A stretch of DNA of 64,000 nt from Onchocerca volvulus (Eukaryota; Nematoda; Chromadorea; Rhabditida; Onchocercidae), in the NCBI GenBank assembly GCA_000499405.2, contig HG738139.1:9386616-9450615 (forward strand), in the 5' to 3' direction. The notes under the pieces were generated by a model. It ran no database searches and was not told where the DNA came from. It worked only from the letters and a program-made list of their open reading frames with translations. Positions 1-15,325 of the stretch are shown one piece after another (positions within the stretch are counted from its first letter, which is position 1; the number at the start of each line of letters is the position of its first letter). A program made the translations under genes and the position numbers.

Positions 1-76
1 ATGTATATACATTTTTTAAATCTTTAATATAAACCTTAAACTTTTATTGTAATATTAATATTCGTTTGCTACTTAA

Positions 77-230
77 TCTATTTATATAAATAAAAATGCA
101 AATATTCCTTGTTACCAACCTTAAATCCTCGGAAGTTTTTCACCGATTATTTTGAAATTTTGACACAAGCCTGTATTCGAATAGGCGCTTGTTTTTTATA
201 TGGATATACCTACTTTTTTTTTTTATCTGT
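77..230 (+). repeat. Copy of Helitron-end-like repeat family
   Basis: This segment begins with a TATATAAATAAAAATG-like motif and runs through a block reading roughly TTTGAAATTTTGACACAAGC to ATTCGAATAGGCGCTTG. The same order of blocks occurs at 50,060-50,180 on the + strand, and related blocks lie at 52,500-52,660 (minus) and 60,348-60,600. The copies are diverged but clearly related. I interpret it as a terminal fragment or non-autonomous derivative of the Helitron whose relic lies at 50-52.7 kb. Its right boundary is uncertain. Confidence 0.5.
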
Positions 231-508
231 CATACCTATAATAGGTAAAAGTAAATGAGCGGTCTGAATTTGTTGACCATGCTTACTTTTTGCATTCATC
301 ATCCCTATAGATTAGCTGAACCAGCCACACCAGCAGCAGTCTAATATTTTTTTGCTGTTGCGTGAAGCTGAAGAAAAGATACGGAAACTTGAATCTCATT
401 TTGCATGTTTCAATATAAAACCAACATATTTCAAGGCAGTGTAACGTACGCCGGATGAGCTCTATCGATGTCAAGTGAGTTCTATCGATCTGCTTATTAC
501 AACGAAAA

Positions 509-728
509 TTAGGAATTCAAAATTTGTAAAGAAACATCAGAAATTACAGAATTTAAAAAGTATCCATCCGATTCTTTGTAACGGTTGTATAAATTATCAC
601 TATCGAACATATGTTCTCTTGACAACTTAATCAGAAGATGAGTTGATATAATTGTTAAACAATTGGCATCAAGAGATTGATCGTTGTCTTTATCATTCAA
701 TGCAGTGATGAAAACGCGAAGACAGAGA
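509..728 (-). other. Unassigned open segment, possible exon
   Basis: Minus-strand frame open for about 75 codons, ending in a stop at 509, with coding-like composition (motifs such as CLRVFITALND and LIKLSREHMF). It opens just after an in-frame stop near 730, so it would need a splice acceptor or an unseen start. I recognise no family. Further upstream on the minus strand (about 820-1,080) there is a hydrophobic, signal-peptide-like stretch (RKKLLFVIAFLLLISLQF) followed by an open segment that could splice into a second one. The pieces may belong to one small secreted-protein gene or to a decayed gene. I cannot join them with confidence. Confidence 0.25.
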
Positions 729-1085
729 GCTGTTCCTTCCTTTCATTTTCCAACTTAGTCATTTATCGCAACTTGCACTATTGATGTTGTAATGTCCGAA
801 CACAAAATATCTGTGCTAGATCGGATTCGATGACTAGTGGTCTTTCTTTAGATTGTTTTGGCCATGATTTCCTACAACAAAACAATTAATCTTCTCATCT
901 TAACATACGATCCAACTCCATTTCCATACCACCACAAATAACTTCGCTCTTTGCTGCAAACTCTTTCTTACTTCTATTGAACTGCAAACTGATCAGCAAT
1001 AAAAACGCAATGACAAAAAGCAATTTCTTTCTTTCGATTTCCTCACTTAGTCATTTATCTCAATTTGCTATCATAACAATAGAGC
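700..1085. repeat. Diverged direct repeat, about 90 bp
   Basis: The segments at about 700-800 and 985-1,085 share the order AAAACGC-AATG/CGAAGA, then TTTC-rich sequence, then a near-identical core reading AACTTAGTCATTTATCGCAA against CACTTAGTCATTTATCTCAA. On the minus strand both copies contain ATGACTAAG followed by a purine-rich run. This looks like an old local duplication. Confidence 0.4.
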
Positions 1086-1235
1086 TAAAGAAATTTACAT
1101 ATCTTGAACTTTTTATTTATAACTCTCGACAGGACTGTTTAGCTACAAAATCTTTAATTAATTCATTTCAGTTAAAGATTTGGGGAATCATTGCAAATTA
1201 TTACATGATAAATTTGACTCTTCCAGAAAGCTTAT

Positions 1236-2341
1236 AGATGGGACTGAATATCTTCTATATATCTTTTAAAAAAAGTTTGCCAAGATAGGCAATTTTAATT
1301 ATCTGGATAACGAAAGTCACATGCTAAGCAATTAAAAAAATTTTACATGCATTGGCGGTAAAAGATAAACGAACTGAAAAGTACACTATTTCCAAAAAGC
1401 CATAAATTAGGAATTATTGCCACCGCTGTTTGTCAGCACCAATTTCAATTTTGGCTCTTGATATGATGGTGTATAGAAATATGCAATAAAAATATCTGAA
1501 ATACATCCAACAATGAAAAGTAGAAGAATGATATGTAGCTTTTTCAAAAATAGTCAATCGTCATTCTCGCCGTTCTTTTGATCGCGTTTAATGTAGACTA
1601 TTCTTCCCGAGTTAAGGCTTTAAATTTTTTTGGTTGAATGTTTGGTAACTATTGAAAATATGGTTATAGATCTGTTGCAATGAAAGAAGGTCACAATGAA
1701 AAAATGTACAAAAGTTTTGCAGAAAAGCATAAGTGGCGAATGTTATTATTCGAGATATCTTCAGAGCACAAGCTTCCTGAAATTTCAGATTTCCAAATGT
1801 TTTTCAAAAGGGAGTCATAAAATTTATAACATTCCATAAAATTGTTTTAACTTTCCTTGCTAATAACTTTTGGTTATTTCATAAATTGTTCAAACAATTC
1901 TTAACAAGTAAAAAAGGATTACTTGCATGCATGACGTGCTCGTCTAGATACTTCACTTAACATATATCTTAGTGGTTTTTTGCCATTTCTCTTTGCTTAC
2001 TGAGAGGATGCAAAGAGAAATAGTTTCAAATATCATTATCGAATGAGTCTTTTCTTCAGATTTATTTTTTGAAAAGAAGTCGAACATTAATCAGCTATAT
2101 CTGCATTTTAAACTCAAACAAAATTAGGAAAAAAGCAAAATAATCGAGAAAAATCTAACAGAAATCTTTACATACTATACAAAAGAAAATATTTTTCCCA
2201 TATGAATCATTTTGTCGGCATATTCAGAAGATCGAAAATTTTGATACCAGCATTTTATAAAAGAACATAAATATTTTGTATTATTGCATTTATCAAATTT
2301 ATCAAGTTGAAAAGCAACTTGATAAATTCTCTAAAGTAAGA
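1236..2341. other. Non-coding stretch
   Basis: AT-rich sequence upstream of the PB1-domain gene with no supportable gene. The one item of note is a minus-strand frame near 1,430-1,545 that is hydrophobic at its start (KKLHIILLLFIVGCISD) and then open for about 30 codons to a stop. It has no start codon of its own and is too short to call. Confidence 0.3.
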
Positions 2342-4212
<1,871 letters not shown>

Positions 4213-4220
<8 letters not shown>

Positions 4221-4446
4221 GGAGATGATCTTCGTGAAGCAATTGCCTGGTAACAACGAAATCGGGATCTTTGATACTGATCTTTCTCTGGAGGAAAAAA
4301 ATTGGAGCTATCAAAGCAGCTTGCAAAAACATAGAGAATCTGTCCAATTGTCATCATTCGTAACTATAAGCATAAAGTTTCAGAAAATCCAAATAACTGA
4401 GAATCAAGAAGGCAAGAAGGAAATGATGGAAACAATAATGAAGTAG
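4213..4446 (+). other. Probable 3' exon, out of phase with the preceding gene
   Basis: Open from a good acceptor (TATTTCCAG at 4212) to TAG at 4444-4446. The peptide is acidic and polar, with motifs FVKQLPGNNE and FDTDLSLEEKNW. AATAAA lies 42 bases downstream (4488-4493). It would fit as the last exon of the PB1 gene if an additional exon of length 3n+2 existed between 3492 and 4212. I could not find one. Confidence 0.35.
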
Positions 4447-4487
4447 CAGAATGGACAATATCAACAATAGCAACAATTACAACGACA

Positions 4488-4493
4488 AATAAA
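4488..4493 (+). promoter_or_regulatory. Polyadenylation signal AATAAA
   Basis: A canonical hexamer just downstream of the TAG at 4446. It supports a + strand transcript ending near 4.5 kb. Confidence 0.45.
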
Positions 4494-4499
4494 ATTAAT

Positions 4500-7400
4500 A
4501 GCAAACTGTATTTTAAAAAATAATTGAATTTTATAAGTTTCTGTGCACTAATATATTCCCCGCTCATTTGTCCACCTTATCATTTAGTGAAATTTTTCGG
4601 CAATCATTCGAAGAAAAATAAAAAATAAAGAAATATATTAATGACAACAAGGAATCACAACTGAATAGAATTCGATAAATAAAAGACAGTTTAGACTTCA
4701 TAATGGAATGATCGATAAGAACAATTATCTGAAATGAATAAAACATGTTGATACTGATAATGATCATAACAGATCATAACACTTGGATGATATATAATTT
4801 TGAATGTACTGTCGAACTCTCATTGGCTTACCTTCAACCAACTTTATCAATTCCACATTTACTGTGATAACAGAGCTTTTAGCATATCCAAGGGAGATCT
4901 GGAGAAATCAAAGTAGCGAAATGAAGACATTAAAGATGATGTATTTAATATAAGAGAATTTTTTTTTAAATGAAAAATAAAAATTAATTTTTATTAAAAT
5001 TAATTTTTTTTATTAAATTAATTTTTAAGGATAATTTCCTCGGAAAGTAAGCAGAAAAAATTTTTACCGCCATGAAATGAAATACTGGAAATAAAGTAAT
5101 ATAATAAAGACAGACGCTAATCTTTTTTCTCAGTTGATTAAAACTATGGTTATGGTAGTAAGTAAGCGCTCATAACTTTAAATAGGTTGAATTTCTACCT
5201 TTTAAATGATATATAAGAAATTCAAAAATTTTCTCTTTTAATATCCATCAGATATTTCGCTTTTTTGAATTTTATAAATTAATTTCGCTTAATGCAGCAA
5301 AGTAGCTTTTTATTTTCACCCACTCTTTTTTGTACAATGCAAAAAAGAGAACAAAACTTGCTTTCCTTCATTCGGGTCAAATTTAAATAACCCCGCAATC
5401 TTGGTACTTTTTGAGAAAAAATTTTAACTTCGCGTCCTGAATTTTGCGTTGTTTCAAAAATATCAGCTTTCATTATTTATATACGGATGATTTGATCATT
5501 TTGATGAATCTTTCTGCAACAAAATTTCTTAATCGGCTAGTCAGTTAAGTGTACCAGATGATGCTCAGATTTTCGAATTCGGGAATGGTATCGCAAGTTT
5601 TCATTTAAATATATTAAAGCATATGCACTTTTGCGAACTTTAGCGATTTGGCTTGGATGGGAATAGGAAGAGTACAATTCCGGGATGGGTGCTGAGTTCG
5701 AGAAGAGTTTAGCGGAATGATGGGTTGCTTTTGATGTGGTACAACGCGAATGATAAAAAGGAATAGTTTCTAAAAAGCACACAGATGCTATCATTTATTT
5801 TCCCCTCCCTTTCCTTTCCCTCCTTTCGCTTCAAATTTATCAATATCTCTCATTATCTTTCACTATCATCCAACATCGGTATATTTATTCATTGAATTTC
5901 ATTTTGATAAAAATTACTCTGATCTTCAATTTCGAAATCTATGAAGATATAGGAGTTGTAATTAGGGCTGTAGCTCTCGGAATCGAATTGGTATGTTGAC
6001 TTAGATGAATCTTTATAATGAGAAGTTTTTGAAAATAATTCAAATGAATTAAAGATGCCATCATTTTCCTAGCATTAGACACCACAGATTTTATTTTCAA
6101 ATAACTGGCGAGGTGGTATTATCGAAGATCAATGAAATTAACACTATCTGAATTCGATTTAAAATGAAAAACAAGGAATCGGCAGAAGAAATAAGCTGTA
6201 ATAGCACTTCCCTCTTAACGAGCCTTGGGTTGGACAAGGAAAGAGGAAGAGAGGGAATAGAATTATTGGAGTCATTATTATTTAAATATTACTGAAGTCA
6301 AGAGCATTTATATAAGTTTATGCAGGTAAAAGTTTAGTTCCAATTGACAAGATTTCCACAGTGCTATTATTGAAAGTTCTCTTTGCTTTTCTTTTCTCAA
6401 TTTATGCAAACCTTTTTGAGCAAAAAAAAAAAATGTCATCGTCTTCGACCTCCAAAAGCGGATGGATTGGTAACGGACGATAATTCAGTAAGTGGCGGAG
6501 AAGGAGGAAAACGAACACTCTTTGCGCGAGAAGCGTCAAGTATTCAACCTCGAAAACATTTCGTACACCTCTTCTTCTTCTCGTGTCCTCTGATTTGTCG
6601 CATCCATTTTGGTGATTTTTATCTTTTTTACCCATTTTAGATGAACATGGCAAAAACATAGTATCGAATTGAAAGAAGACACCATTTTTATTCTTTTCTT
6701 TTTATTAAAATTAGAAAGAATTCCTTTCATTACTACTAAATCCAAAAATATATTCCAAAATCAGCCATCTTTTTATTGAAAAATAGAATACCGATTTCTG
6801 AATTTTACTTTGAATTTTTAGTTTAGATTTTCTTAAGTCGGTATAAATTTATTAGTTATCTGTTAATACAGCTAACTTGAGCGCTTATCTTTGACTCTTT
6901 TTCATATTGAGGAAATATATAAGATCATAATTTGAACTAATTTCAGATCTTTTTTTGTTCAACAACAACACATAAACGGTTGAAAGTTATAAGTAAGCAT
7001 TGAAAGATCTTCCCTTTGCTATAGCATGTATTTTAGTAACAAATTTCATTAGTAAGTATTTCATGCAACAATTAATAATCAAACAGTTAACTGATTAGTG
7101 ATAAGATCACCTCCATCACTATTGTTACTGTTGAGAAAACCAAGGCAAAATAGAATAAAATGCGGGGAAAGACGAAACTTTTGGACGACCGGTTTCACCT
7201 ATTTCTTCTTTTTAAAATGGGTAGCAGACTAGCAGCAATATTTTTCCTTATTCGTCGAAGATACTGATCATCGAAACCAACACATCGATTATATATTGAT
7301 AAACTGATAAGGCTCACGAATCTTCTTTTTCTTTTTACATCCACACACAGCACTCAAATACCCAAACACAAAAAAAGTGTTCTTATTTTCTGAAGTTTCG

Positions 7401-10400
7401 TTGTAGAAATTATATCTATCACCTAATTTCTCATCTTCGCATCACTCATTAATACTATTACTGTGAACCGCAAGATCTTATGTGAAAGTTATGATTAAGT
7501 TTTAAAAGAAAGGTTCTTGATGATGAATATTGAGGAATGAGTGCAATAATATCAATTCACATTACCACACATTCCTAACTAACTTTAGAACTCTGTAAGC
7601 ACATTATAATCGCTATTGAGAGCGATAATATTGTGGTACAATTGTAGTCCTCTTCATGTCTTGTTTTCGGCTTTTAAATTTTGAAACAACTTTTGAAACA
7701 TTTCTGATGTTTTGCTTCGCTAGCATCTAATTTTCTTTTATTTCGGAATGCTATATCAGAACTGAAATGTCGGTAAATCGAAAAGCAGTAAAAATGAAAT
7801 TCAAAAGACCTCCGAAAATTCGGATTTCGTCTTCTCCTTGAATCAGTCTTACTAATTTGGACAGTCAAAGTACAATCTTTTGCGTTTTCAGCTTGCTAGT
7901 TATATGTATACTTTTGCTTCTGCTAAGTGTACCTGAGTGAATGGCCAGTATCGTTTATTATCATTATTCACTGATGAACATTACTCATTTCAAGAAAATT
8001 TTCGTATTTCATATAAGAGACACTGCGAAATGAATGGATGGACTAGAAGTAGAAGAGGCAAACAGACATTAAAACGATGATCGGTGCCATAGCAATGTTA
8101 CTACCTTTTTTCTTCCTCTTTCTTTCCCGAAAACTATCCATTATTCGCTCTGATGAGTATTAGAACTTCGATTTCACTCAATTTTCATCAATCTTCCAAC
8201 TTTTTCATTTTTTGACTTCAAAAAACAAGTGCGTAATCTGCTATGAATAGACGGTAAGATTGATGTTTGAAGTTTAAAGTCACCTCTTTTAAAACTGCCC
8301 TTCTTTATCCCTTTTAAACTGAATTAACTATGAATAAGTATTAGGATTTTAAGTAATCGATGCAATTGATTGCGCAGAAGTTCGACTGGTAACTTATCCT
8401 ATAGTTTTGGCCTTTAAACTATTCCGAAATAGAAATTACTTGTTCGGTATTATATTTGTAGCACTCAGATCAATTCTTGATGTATAACTTTGAGTCTGTC
8501 CAAATGGCTATCAACCGATCAGATCGTATAGCTAATGGAAATTAAGTTTCGAAAATGTATTTCGAGCGCTAACCGATTGCATGGCTCACAATGGGTATGA
8601 ATGTGTTTGCGGGTGGTATGGATATGAATCACTCTCGAATGCTTTTGTAGAAAAGCCGGGCCGAATGATAGCCCCGACAGACATTATCATCAAATCAGCT
8701 GCAAAAATGGTTTAGCGGTCTCGAAGGTATTCAGTCTTTTTCAGTCAGTTCTTTCCTGTATTGTGATTTTTGAATTCTCAGTTACTGCAGTATCACATTG
8801 CTGATATGTAACTGTAAAGCTGGGCAAATCAATTGCAGTCACAAACTTTCAGAAGTCATCAAAGCCAAGACTAAGTGTATCATCATTTCTGATGAACTTT
8901 TGCTGAGAATTGATATAAGTGAATCGTGTGAACTGGCATTGTAATATATATTAAGATTGATGTAGAAAAATGAGAAGTAGTCTTATCATTCCTTTAGAAG
9001 ATGGAAATGCCACACAAAGCGAGTATACTTTTCATATTTTATGCTTATCAGTGATAACATTAGATAATGGTTGATTTTAAAAGACATGATTGTTTTTAAG
9101 AATTTATGAGTAAACAATTGCTGAATCAGAAACCATATACCATACTGCTTGATATATTAGAAAATTACGTTTGCATAGAAGATTTTTGAAGATGATGATT
9201 TGTGTACCTTGCATGCCTTGCACATGCATTCTCAACTGATGTTTGCTCACTTGATACCCAAGTTCATGCTATGCTTTATAACTCCAAGAATGATGCAGAA
9301 AGTACCCAAAATGAATTCATCATCACTGCGTGCATCGCGCAATAAAAGCCAGGTTAATTCATTTTAATTCAGCTATGTAAATACAAGTATCTGTCGAAGT
9401 ATTTGTTTGGTTATGGCAATGAGAAATGTAATTTGTGACTGATTTAGTTTATATTTCACGGTGATAATTGTGATATGAGAACACAGTTCATCTTACATTC
9501 TTATTTCCAGGGAAGTTTCTCAAAATTAGATAGTTGGAAGCAACACGTTTTGCTCACACAATCATTGTAATTTCATGATTTTTGTATTTTGGTTATAACT
9601 TTTTTCAAAAGGAATCACTGAAAACCACAGTTTTTGCTTATTGTGAAATTACAAAGAGTAGCTGTCTTCTCCGCTTTTCATTGTAAAAGTTAAATGACGG
9701 TTTTACCTTTTCACTTGCCAGCAAAACATTTATAGAAAAGAGAAGACCAAAATCTCGGACGAGCGAAAAATAAAACATTTTTCCATCTTTCTTTCAGTCA
9801 TCAAAAATGGGAGGATGGGTCGTTTTGTTTAACTTTTCCTCCTTGCACAACGAGCTATACGACATTTTCCGTTACAGTTTCAGATCAAGAAGCAAATTTT
9901 ACTGCATTTAATAAATTTAACGCAGAAATGATGCGCTAACTTATTGGTTTATCCATTCTAGTTTAGTGTTATCATCTTTTTTCCACTTCAAATGTTCTAA
10001 TCCATGAAGTAATACGAATCATGTCACTTCCCGCTGAGATTACGATGCAATTTTCAGTGACAGCTTGTCAAAATAAAGTTTTACATTAATGACAAGTAGA
10101 ATCACTTTTTTTTTGTCTCTATTTATTCGATTTGTTTTCAAAGAAGTAGTCTATCGATTGTAAAAGCACTGGCCGAATTTTACTCCGGTAGAAAAATAAA
10201 ATTCTTATCAGTGAATGAATCACTTTTATCGAATAGATATGAAAATGTTTTGATTTTCATGAGATCAAATTTTTACGATTTGTCAAATTTTTAGAATAAA
10301 CTGTTATAAACAGGATTTCTTAATTTTTATCCCACTTTCCTTAGGTTAAGCAGTCGTTCTGAAGGATATATCAGTTCGTAATTTCCCTTTAAGTCTAATT

Positions 10401-13400
10401 TTCATCGGTTTCAGCAACTATTTAAACGTTTCTTTTAAAATATATCCATAGTCATCGACTTAGTGGAGCATCTGAAATTGATAATTTTAGTGCATCATGT
10501 ATTGTAAGAAAATGATTTCATCTATTATCTTTTTCCATTACTGCAATATTTCAGTCTTTTTATTCATATACTTTTTTAAAAGAAATCCAAAAAAAAAAGT
10601 TCAAAAATTTCTCACTATTGAATGGATTTCTAAAATTTTCAACTTTTAAATTTAAATAAATCATTATGTTCTTTAATATTCATATTCGGTCAAAATTTTT
10701 AAACTTTTCCCTTAACTCACAAAAATTAGCTATACTTTGTTAATTCATCTGTTAGTATTACTGAAATTTCGACACGAATACGTATTACAAAGAAAGGAAA
10801 ATTTGTATTACTTTTGATTGGAGTTAATTTGATAGAGGAAAATAACCCTACTCAATGCTTCATATCCCGATAACTTACGCTAATTTGGCATAGTTATTGC
10901 AAAATCGAAATTCGACTTATTCTCACAATTCAGGAACAGAATGGTAAATTGATGGTAGATTGCTGAAATTAGAAGTAAACTAGAAGTCTGATTGCATTTG
11001 TATTCGATAATAATAATAATTACTTAGATACTTATGATTATATTCATTTCATGTTTTCCTCTTTCAGTGGTCTACTGTATAAGATGATCTGAAAAAATAA
11101 TCTATTATTTCATGATTTGACTCTTTCGATGGATTGGATTTTGCAAGAGTTGCAAGGTTCGGTAAAATATCTGTCAATTTAAAATGCCTCAGTAGGTCTG
11201 TAGCACATCTGAAAATAAGTGTTATAACAATGCTTTTGTGAGAATTGCCTATCGGTACTTTCTTGAACAATGAATAAAAGTTGCTAAATTGAACTTGTCA
11301 GTTTTCCTCAATTTCTAATTCCCCAGGAATTCATAACCTCTTTTCTTGTTCTAATGGCCGCAATAGTTTGCTAAAGTTGTACAGTGCCAAAGAATAATTT
11401 TCGGTATGAATGATATCTCAAACACCCTTTTCACCTGTCTCTCCAGCGTGAACAACAGATCAAAATTTTATTATCGAAAGTAAACAAAAGTACCCAAGAC
11501 ATACACAGTTGACACTCACAATGAAGAGTATACAGCCACATTAAATTCCGTAAGATGGGTGTATTGTCTGAGCTGAAAACTGATAAAAGATGCAAAAGAA
11601 TGGTGACGACTTGATAACTAAGATGACTGATAATGTTGCGACTTTGCTCAAGGTGGCATCGGAATCACGGTTATGGTTGTTACCACTTGTTCCGCTTCCG
11701 ATGATACCGTGAACAATGATAAGGGATGCTGCTAATGACGATAAATGATACCGTTAGCGATGATAAGGTGTACTATACTATTGCATGCAACAACTATTAC
11801 CATTGTTATTACTATTTCTATTGTTATTGCGAGTTTTATTACTATTGCTATTATCTTTTGTAATTATTACAATCAGTATTAACTAATATTAATCAATAGT
11901 AGCATGGAATAGATCAGTAGCGTCTCTTCAAAGTAATCAATTTCTTTTCTCTTCGCTTGAAACAAATGAAGAGCATATTCTATAGATGTATTTTTGATCA
12001 TCTATCCAGTACGAGAATTCAGATTCCCATACTCGTTGATCTGAGTAACATCAATAATTCCGCAGATATCCTGTAATACCCATTAAAGTATTCCTGTGCA
12101 TTTCCTAATCTGTACCAATAGTTAATTGTTTGTGGAATTCGAATTCGGAAAGGTCACTTCCGAAGATGCATGAACTGACAAACTCAGCCAAATGTTTCTT
12201 TTATTGCAGCAATAGCAATTTTCAGAAAGTTGTGCATTTTCTATTTCAATCACACATCAGTGCCAGATGTCTGTGGAACCAATATGTATATTGACAGAAG
12301 AGATAGTAGGAAAAACTTTGGTTGTGTAAAAAGAAGGATTAGGTAATAGTACTGATTAAGTTTAAGAATAAAGCTAGACTGAACTAATCTTGAAGTCGAT
12401 TGTAAGAAAAGATGGAAGATAATTTAGAAAAGTAAAATTTAATTGGAAAGAAGATAAAAAGTTTGATTTTTTGAGGAAAGGAGAATTGATGGTGCATTGG
12501 ACCGGGCTATGTATAAGTTTCGTATTTGCTTTTGACATAGCTGTTTGGCCTAGATCTACAAAGCCTTAGACTCTTATAAGTAGTAGGCCTAGGCCGTTTT
12601 CCCAAAAAAAGGAAAAGCTTTATTCAAGGAAGAAGCAAGGAAGCGTAGAACCAAGTACTTTACCCATTTTACTTTTGTGCAATCAATAAAGTCGTAGCAG
12701 TTGTTGGCACCACAACCTATACACACAGACATATCCTTCAGACACATGCATACATGAGCAAACAGACTCATCTGACTCAACTCTCGACCAAAACCAATTT
12801 CTACCACCCAAAAAATGCCTCGGCTCTTCTTCTTTAAATATGCCCTTTCATCCGTCCAACATCGTTCCTTCAGATGCTCCTTTCTGATTCCTTTCAGATT
12901 CCTCCTTCAACCCTTCTTGAGCTGCAATTTCTTCACTTCCCACTGCAGCAATCCTTTCGAATACCGTAAAAACAACACAAATTGACTGCCTTAATTAGCA
13001 TCAGAAATGCATCTTTTCTAGCATCGCCATTCATTACTCTATATTTACTGATTGTAAATGTAAAAATAATCATTACCATTCTCACACAAATAGTTTGCTG
13101 CTGATCGTTAACAAGCATCTTTACTATTCTCAATCAATCGTTTGATCAGTCGACTGAAATGCTATGTGATTCTCGTTGAATCTTCAAGGACTAATGATTC
13201 CTAGCAACAATCTCTTCCCTTCTTGCTTATCAAATTCGCTATTACTGGTATTCATCGAAAATCGCCCGATATATATTCATTTAAAGAAGCGCAAATGTTG
13301 TTAGCATTATATATTTCACTTGGGAAGAACCACAGACAGTCAGTCATCTTTTTCATGCTAATTTCCACAGATTTGCTTCATTTTCTTTCGAATTGATGAT

Positions 13401-13500
13401 TCGTAATTTGTGGCGTTCTTCGCATCGCTACATCTCTGCTCGATTTTTTTCATTTTCCTTAAGCTCCCCAGACATCGGAGAGGAGCTAATTTCCAAAGTA
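4500..13500. other. Long non-coding region, part 1
   Basis: No gene can be supported on either strand. The sequence is AT-rich with pyrimidine-rich tracts. A GC-richer patch at 6,430-6,560 contains an ATG with a short serine-rich frame (MSSSSTSKSGW) followed by GTAACG and by CAGTAAGT. Either could be a splice donor, so it could be a short 5' exon, but no partner exon was found. Another GC-richer patch is at 8,640-8,720. Confidence 0.4.
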
Positions 13501-13564
13501 TCCATCATCACATGGAGAGTATGAAGTGATACGGTATTGAAGTGAGTGTCAGAATGGAGGATAG

Positions 13565-13584
13565 GTGTGTGTGTGTGTGTGTGT
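13565..13584. repeat. (GT)n microsatellite
   Basis: Ten uninterrupted GT units. Confidence 0.95.
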
Positions 13585-13653
13585 ATTTGCATATATGTAT
13601 GTGAAGCATTAAGTAAGTAATTTGTGCTGAAAGCATTTTTAATTTAGAAAGGT

Positions 13654-13686
13654 AAGAAGAAGAAGAAGAAGAAGAAGAAGACGAAG
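13654..13686. repeat. (AAG)n microsatellite
   Basis: About ten AAG units, the last interrupted by ACG, 70 bases after the GT repeat. Confidence 0.9.
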
Positions 13687-15235
13687 TCTTTAAGTCCTAC
13701 TAATCAAAGCATCGCTCCGCTCCATGACGCTTCCCCTTAAATCCTTGCTGCAGTCCTTAGCGCCACTCTTCACGACAACTAAGCGATGCACGATGCATGA
13801 TGCATGCATGCATTTTGTCTCATCCCTTATTCTAACTCTTCCAAGCTCTTCCCATCCATCCAATATATTACTTCTTCGCCCTCAAACAAACCACCGGTCG
13901 GCTGCCTTAATAGTGATTATTTCCTTTATTTAGTTAAGTATATATGTATATTTTTTTAATCTAGATAAAACTTACTGACAAACTTTTGCGATTATCATAA
14001 CAGGGTCAAGGGTTAACTTAGGAGAGCAATTTTGAAATCCAAGTTTCATGCATCAATCATTTCTGCAGTTCACAATTGAAATTACAATTCATACTGATTT
14101 GTGCTGCCGTACAGAGTGCCAATAAAAGACAACAGCGCTGATGTAAACATCGCTTGTTAGTACAAAATCAACTACTTTTATTTCAAAATTTATAAAATGC
14201 AATAATTGTAGCGAAAATGTTGGTTTAATGAATAATAAAGCGAATTTGCGAGCATTACGACACAGTTTAACATTCAGTTTATTCAAATGCAAGTTTTTCT
14301 CATCCTTGCATTATTTATAATTTATTGCGCAAGCATGCGAAATTTGTGTGCATGCGCGCAAATGTGTATACTCCTCATCCATCTTTTTACCTCAAATTAA
14401 AATTCAATTTTAAGAACTTTTTTGTTTGCTACCATTCCTAAAACAATAATTATCTTTTGATGTACACTCACTAACAACTCTTTAAATGAACTTTCATTTC
14501 ACTGATGGACAATTGCCCCTTCACAAATAAATTGTTTTCTTTATAGGTGACATGTCATTTTCTTAGAAATTATGAAAATATTCAATCCATTAGTTTAATG
14601 ACTAAATGCTTAGTTCATTTAAATCATTAAAGAATATTTATAGCTTTTCAATATTTTTTGTCCGAAAAAAAGTCAATAAATTCACTTCCAGCAAAAAATA
14701 TAGTTGAAAAATTGAAGAACCAGGATGATGATATTTGATTCAGTTATCAAAAATTGACTCGAATTCCAATGTAGCATAAATTTTATTTCGTTAAATTTAT
14801 TTCACTTTCTCGCTGTAAATGATGCAATTTGTTGACCCGAATCTTATAGAAAATAGCGATCACTCTTTTGATATTTTATTTCAAGTTTAAACTTGTTAAG
14901 TTTAGAAATTAAAAAACTAATAAAAATGAGGAAATCCTGAAATCAAAAAAAAAAAAATCAGTTGAACTTGAGACCAGGAAAAACTATTCAGTAATGTGAC
15001 AATTTCCTTTTTGTGTCATCTCAGAGTGCTCTAATCGATTACTGAATAATCTATGATCGATCATTAAATGTTCTGTTCTGAATTCTTGTATAATAACTTT
15101 TATTTCATATATGTCTGATTCCATTTAGGTCTATCACTCATATCATTCAAGTGAATTTTCGATAATGATTTAAGCTCAAATTTTTTTCAAATTGATCTGA
15201 TAGAAATCCATCAATTTACTCAAATTAATTTGCTA

Positions 15236-15325
15236 GTAACTTCAATTATGTAACATCTCTATGACGCTTGTGTTGTTTATTTTTTTTTTTTTGTAACTTC
15301 AATTATGTAACATCTCTATGACGCT
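15236..15325. repeat. 33-bp perfect direct repeat around a poly-T spacer
   Basis: The segment at 15,236-15,268 (starting GTAACTTCAATTATG, ending ATGACGCT) is repeated exactly at 15,293-15,325. The 24-base spacer is TGTGTTGTTTA plus a T run. This is either a recent local duplication or a slippage product. Confidence 0.9.
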
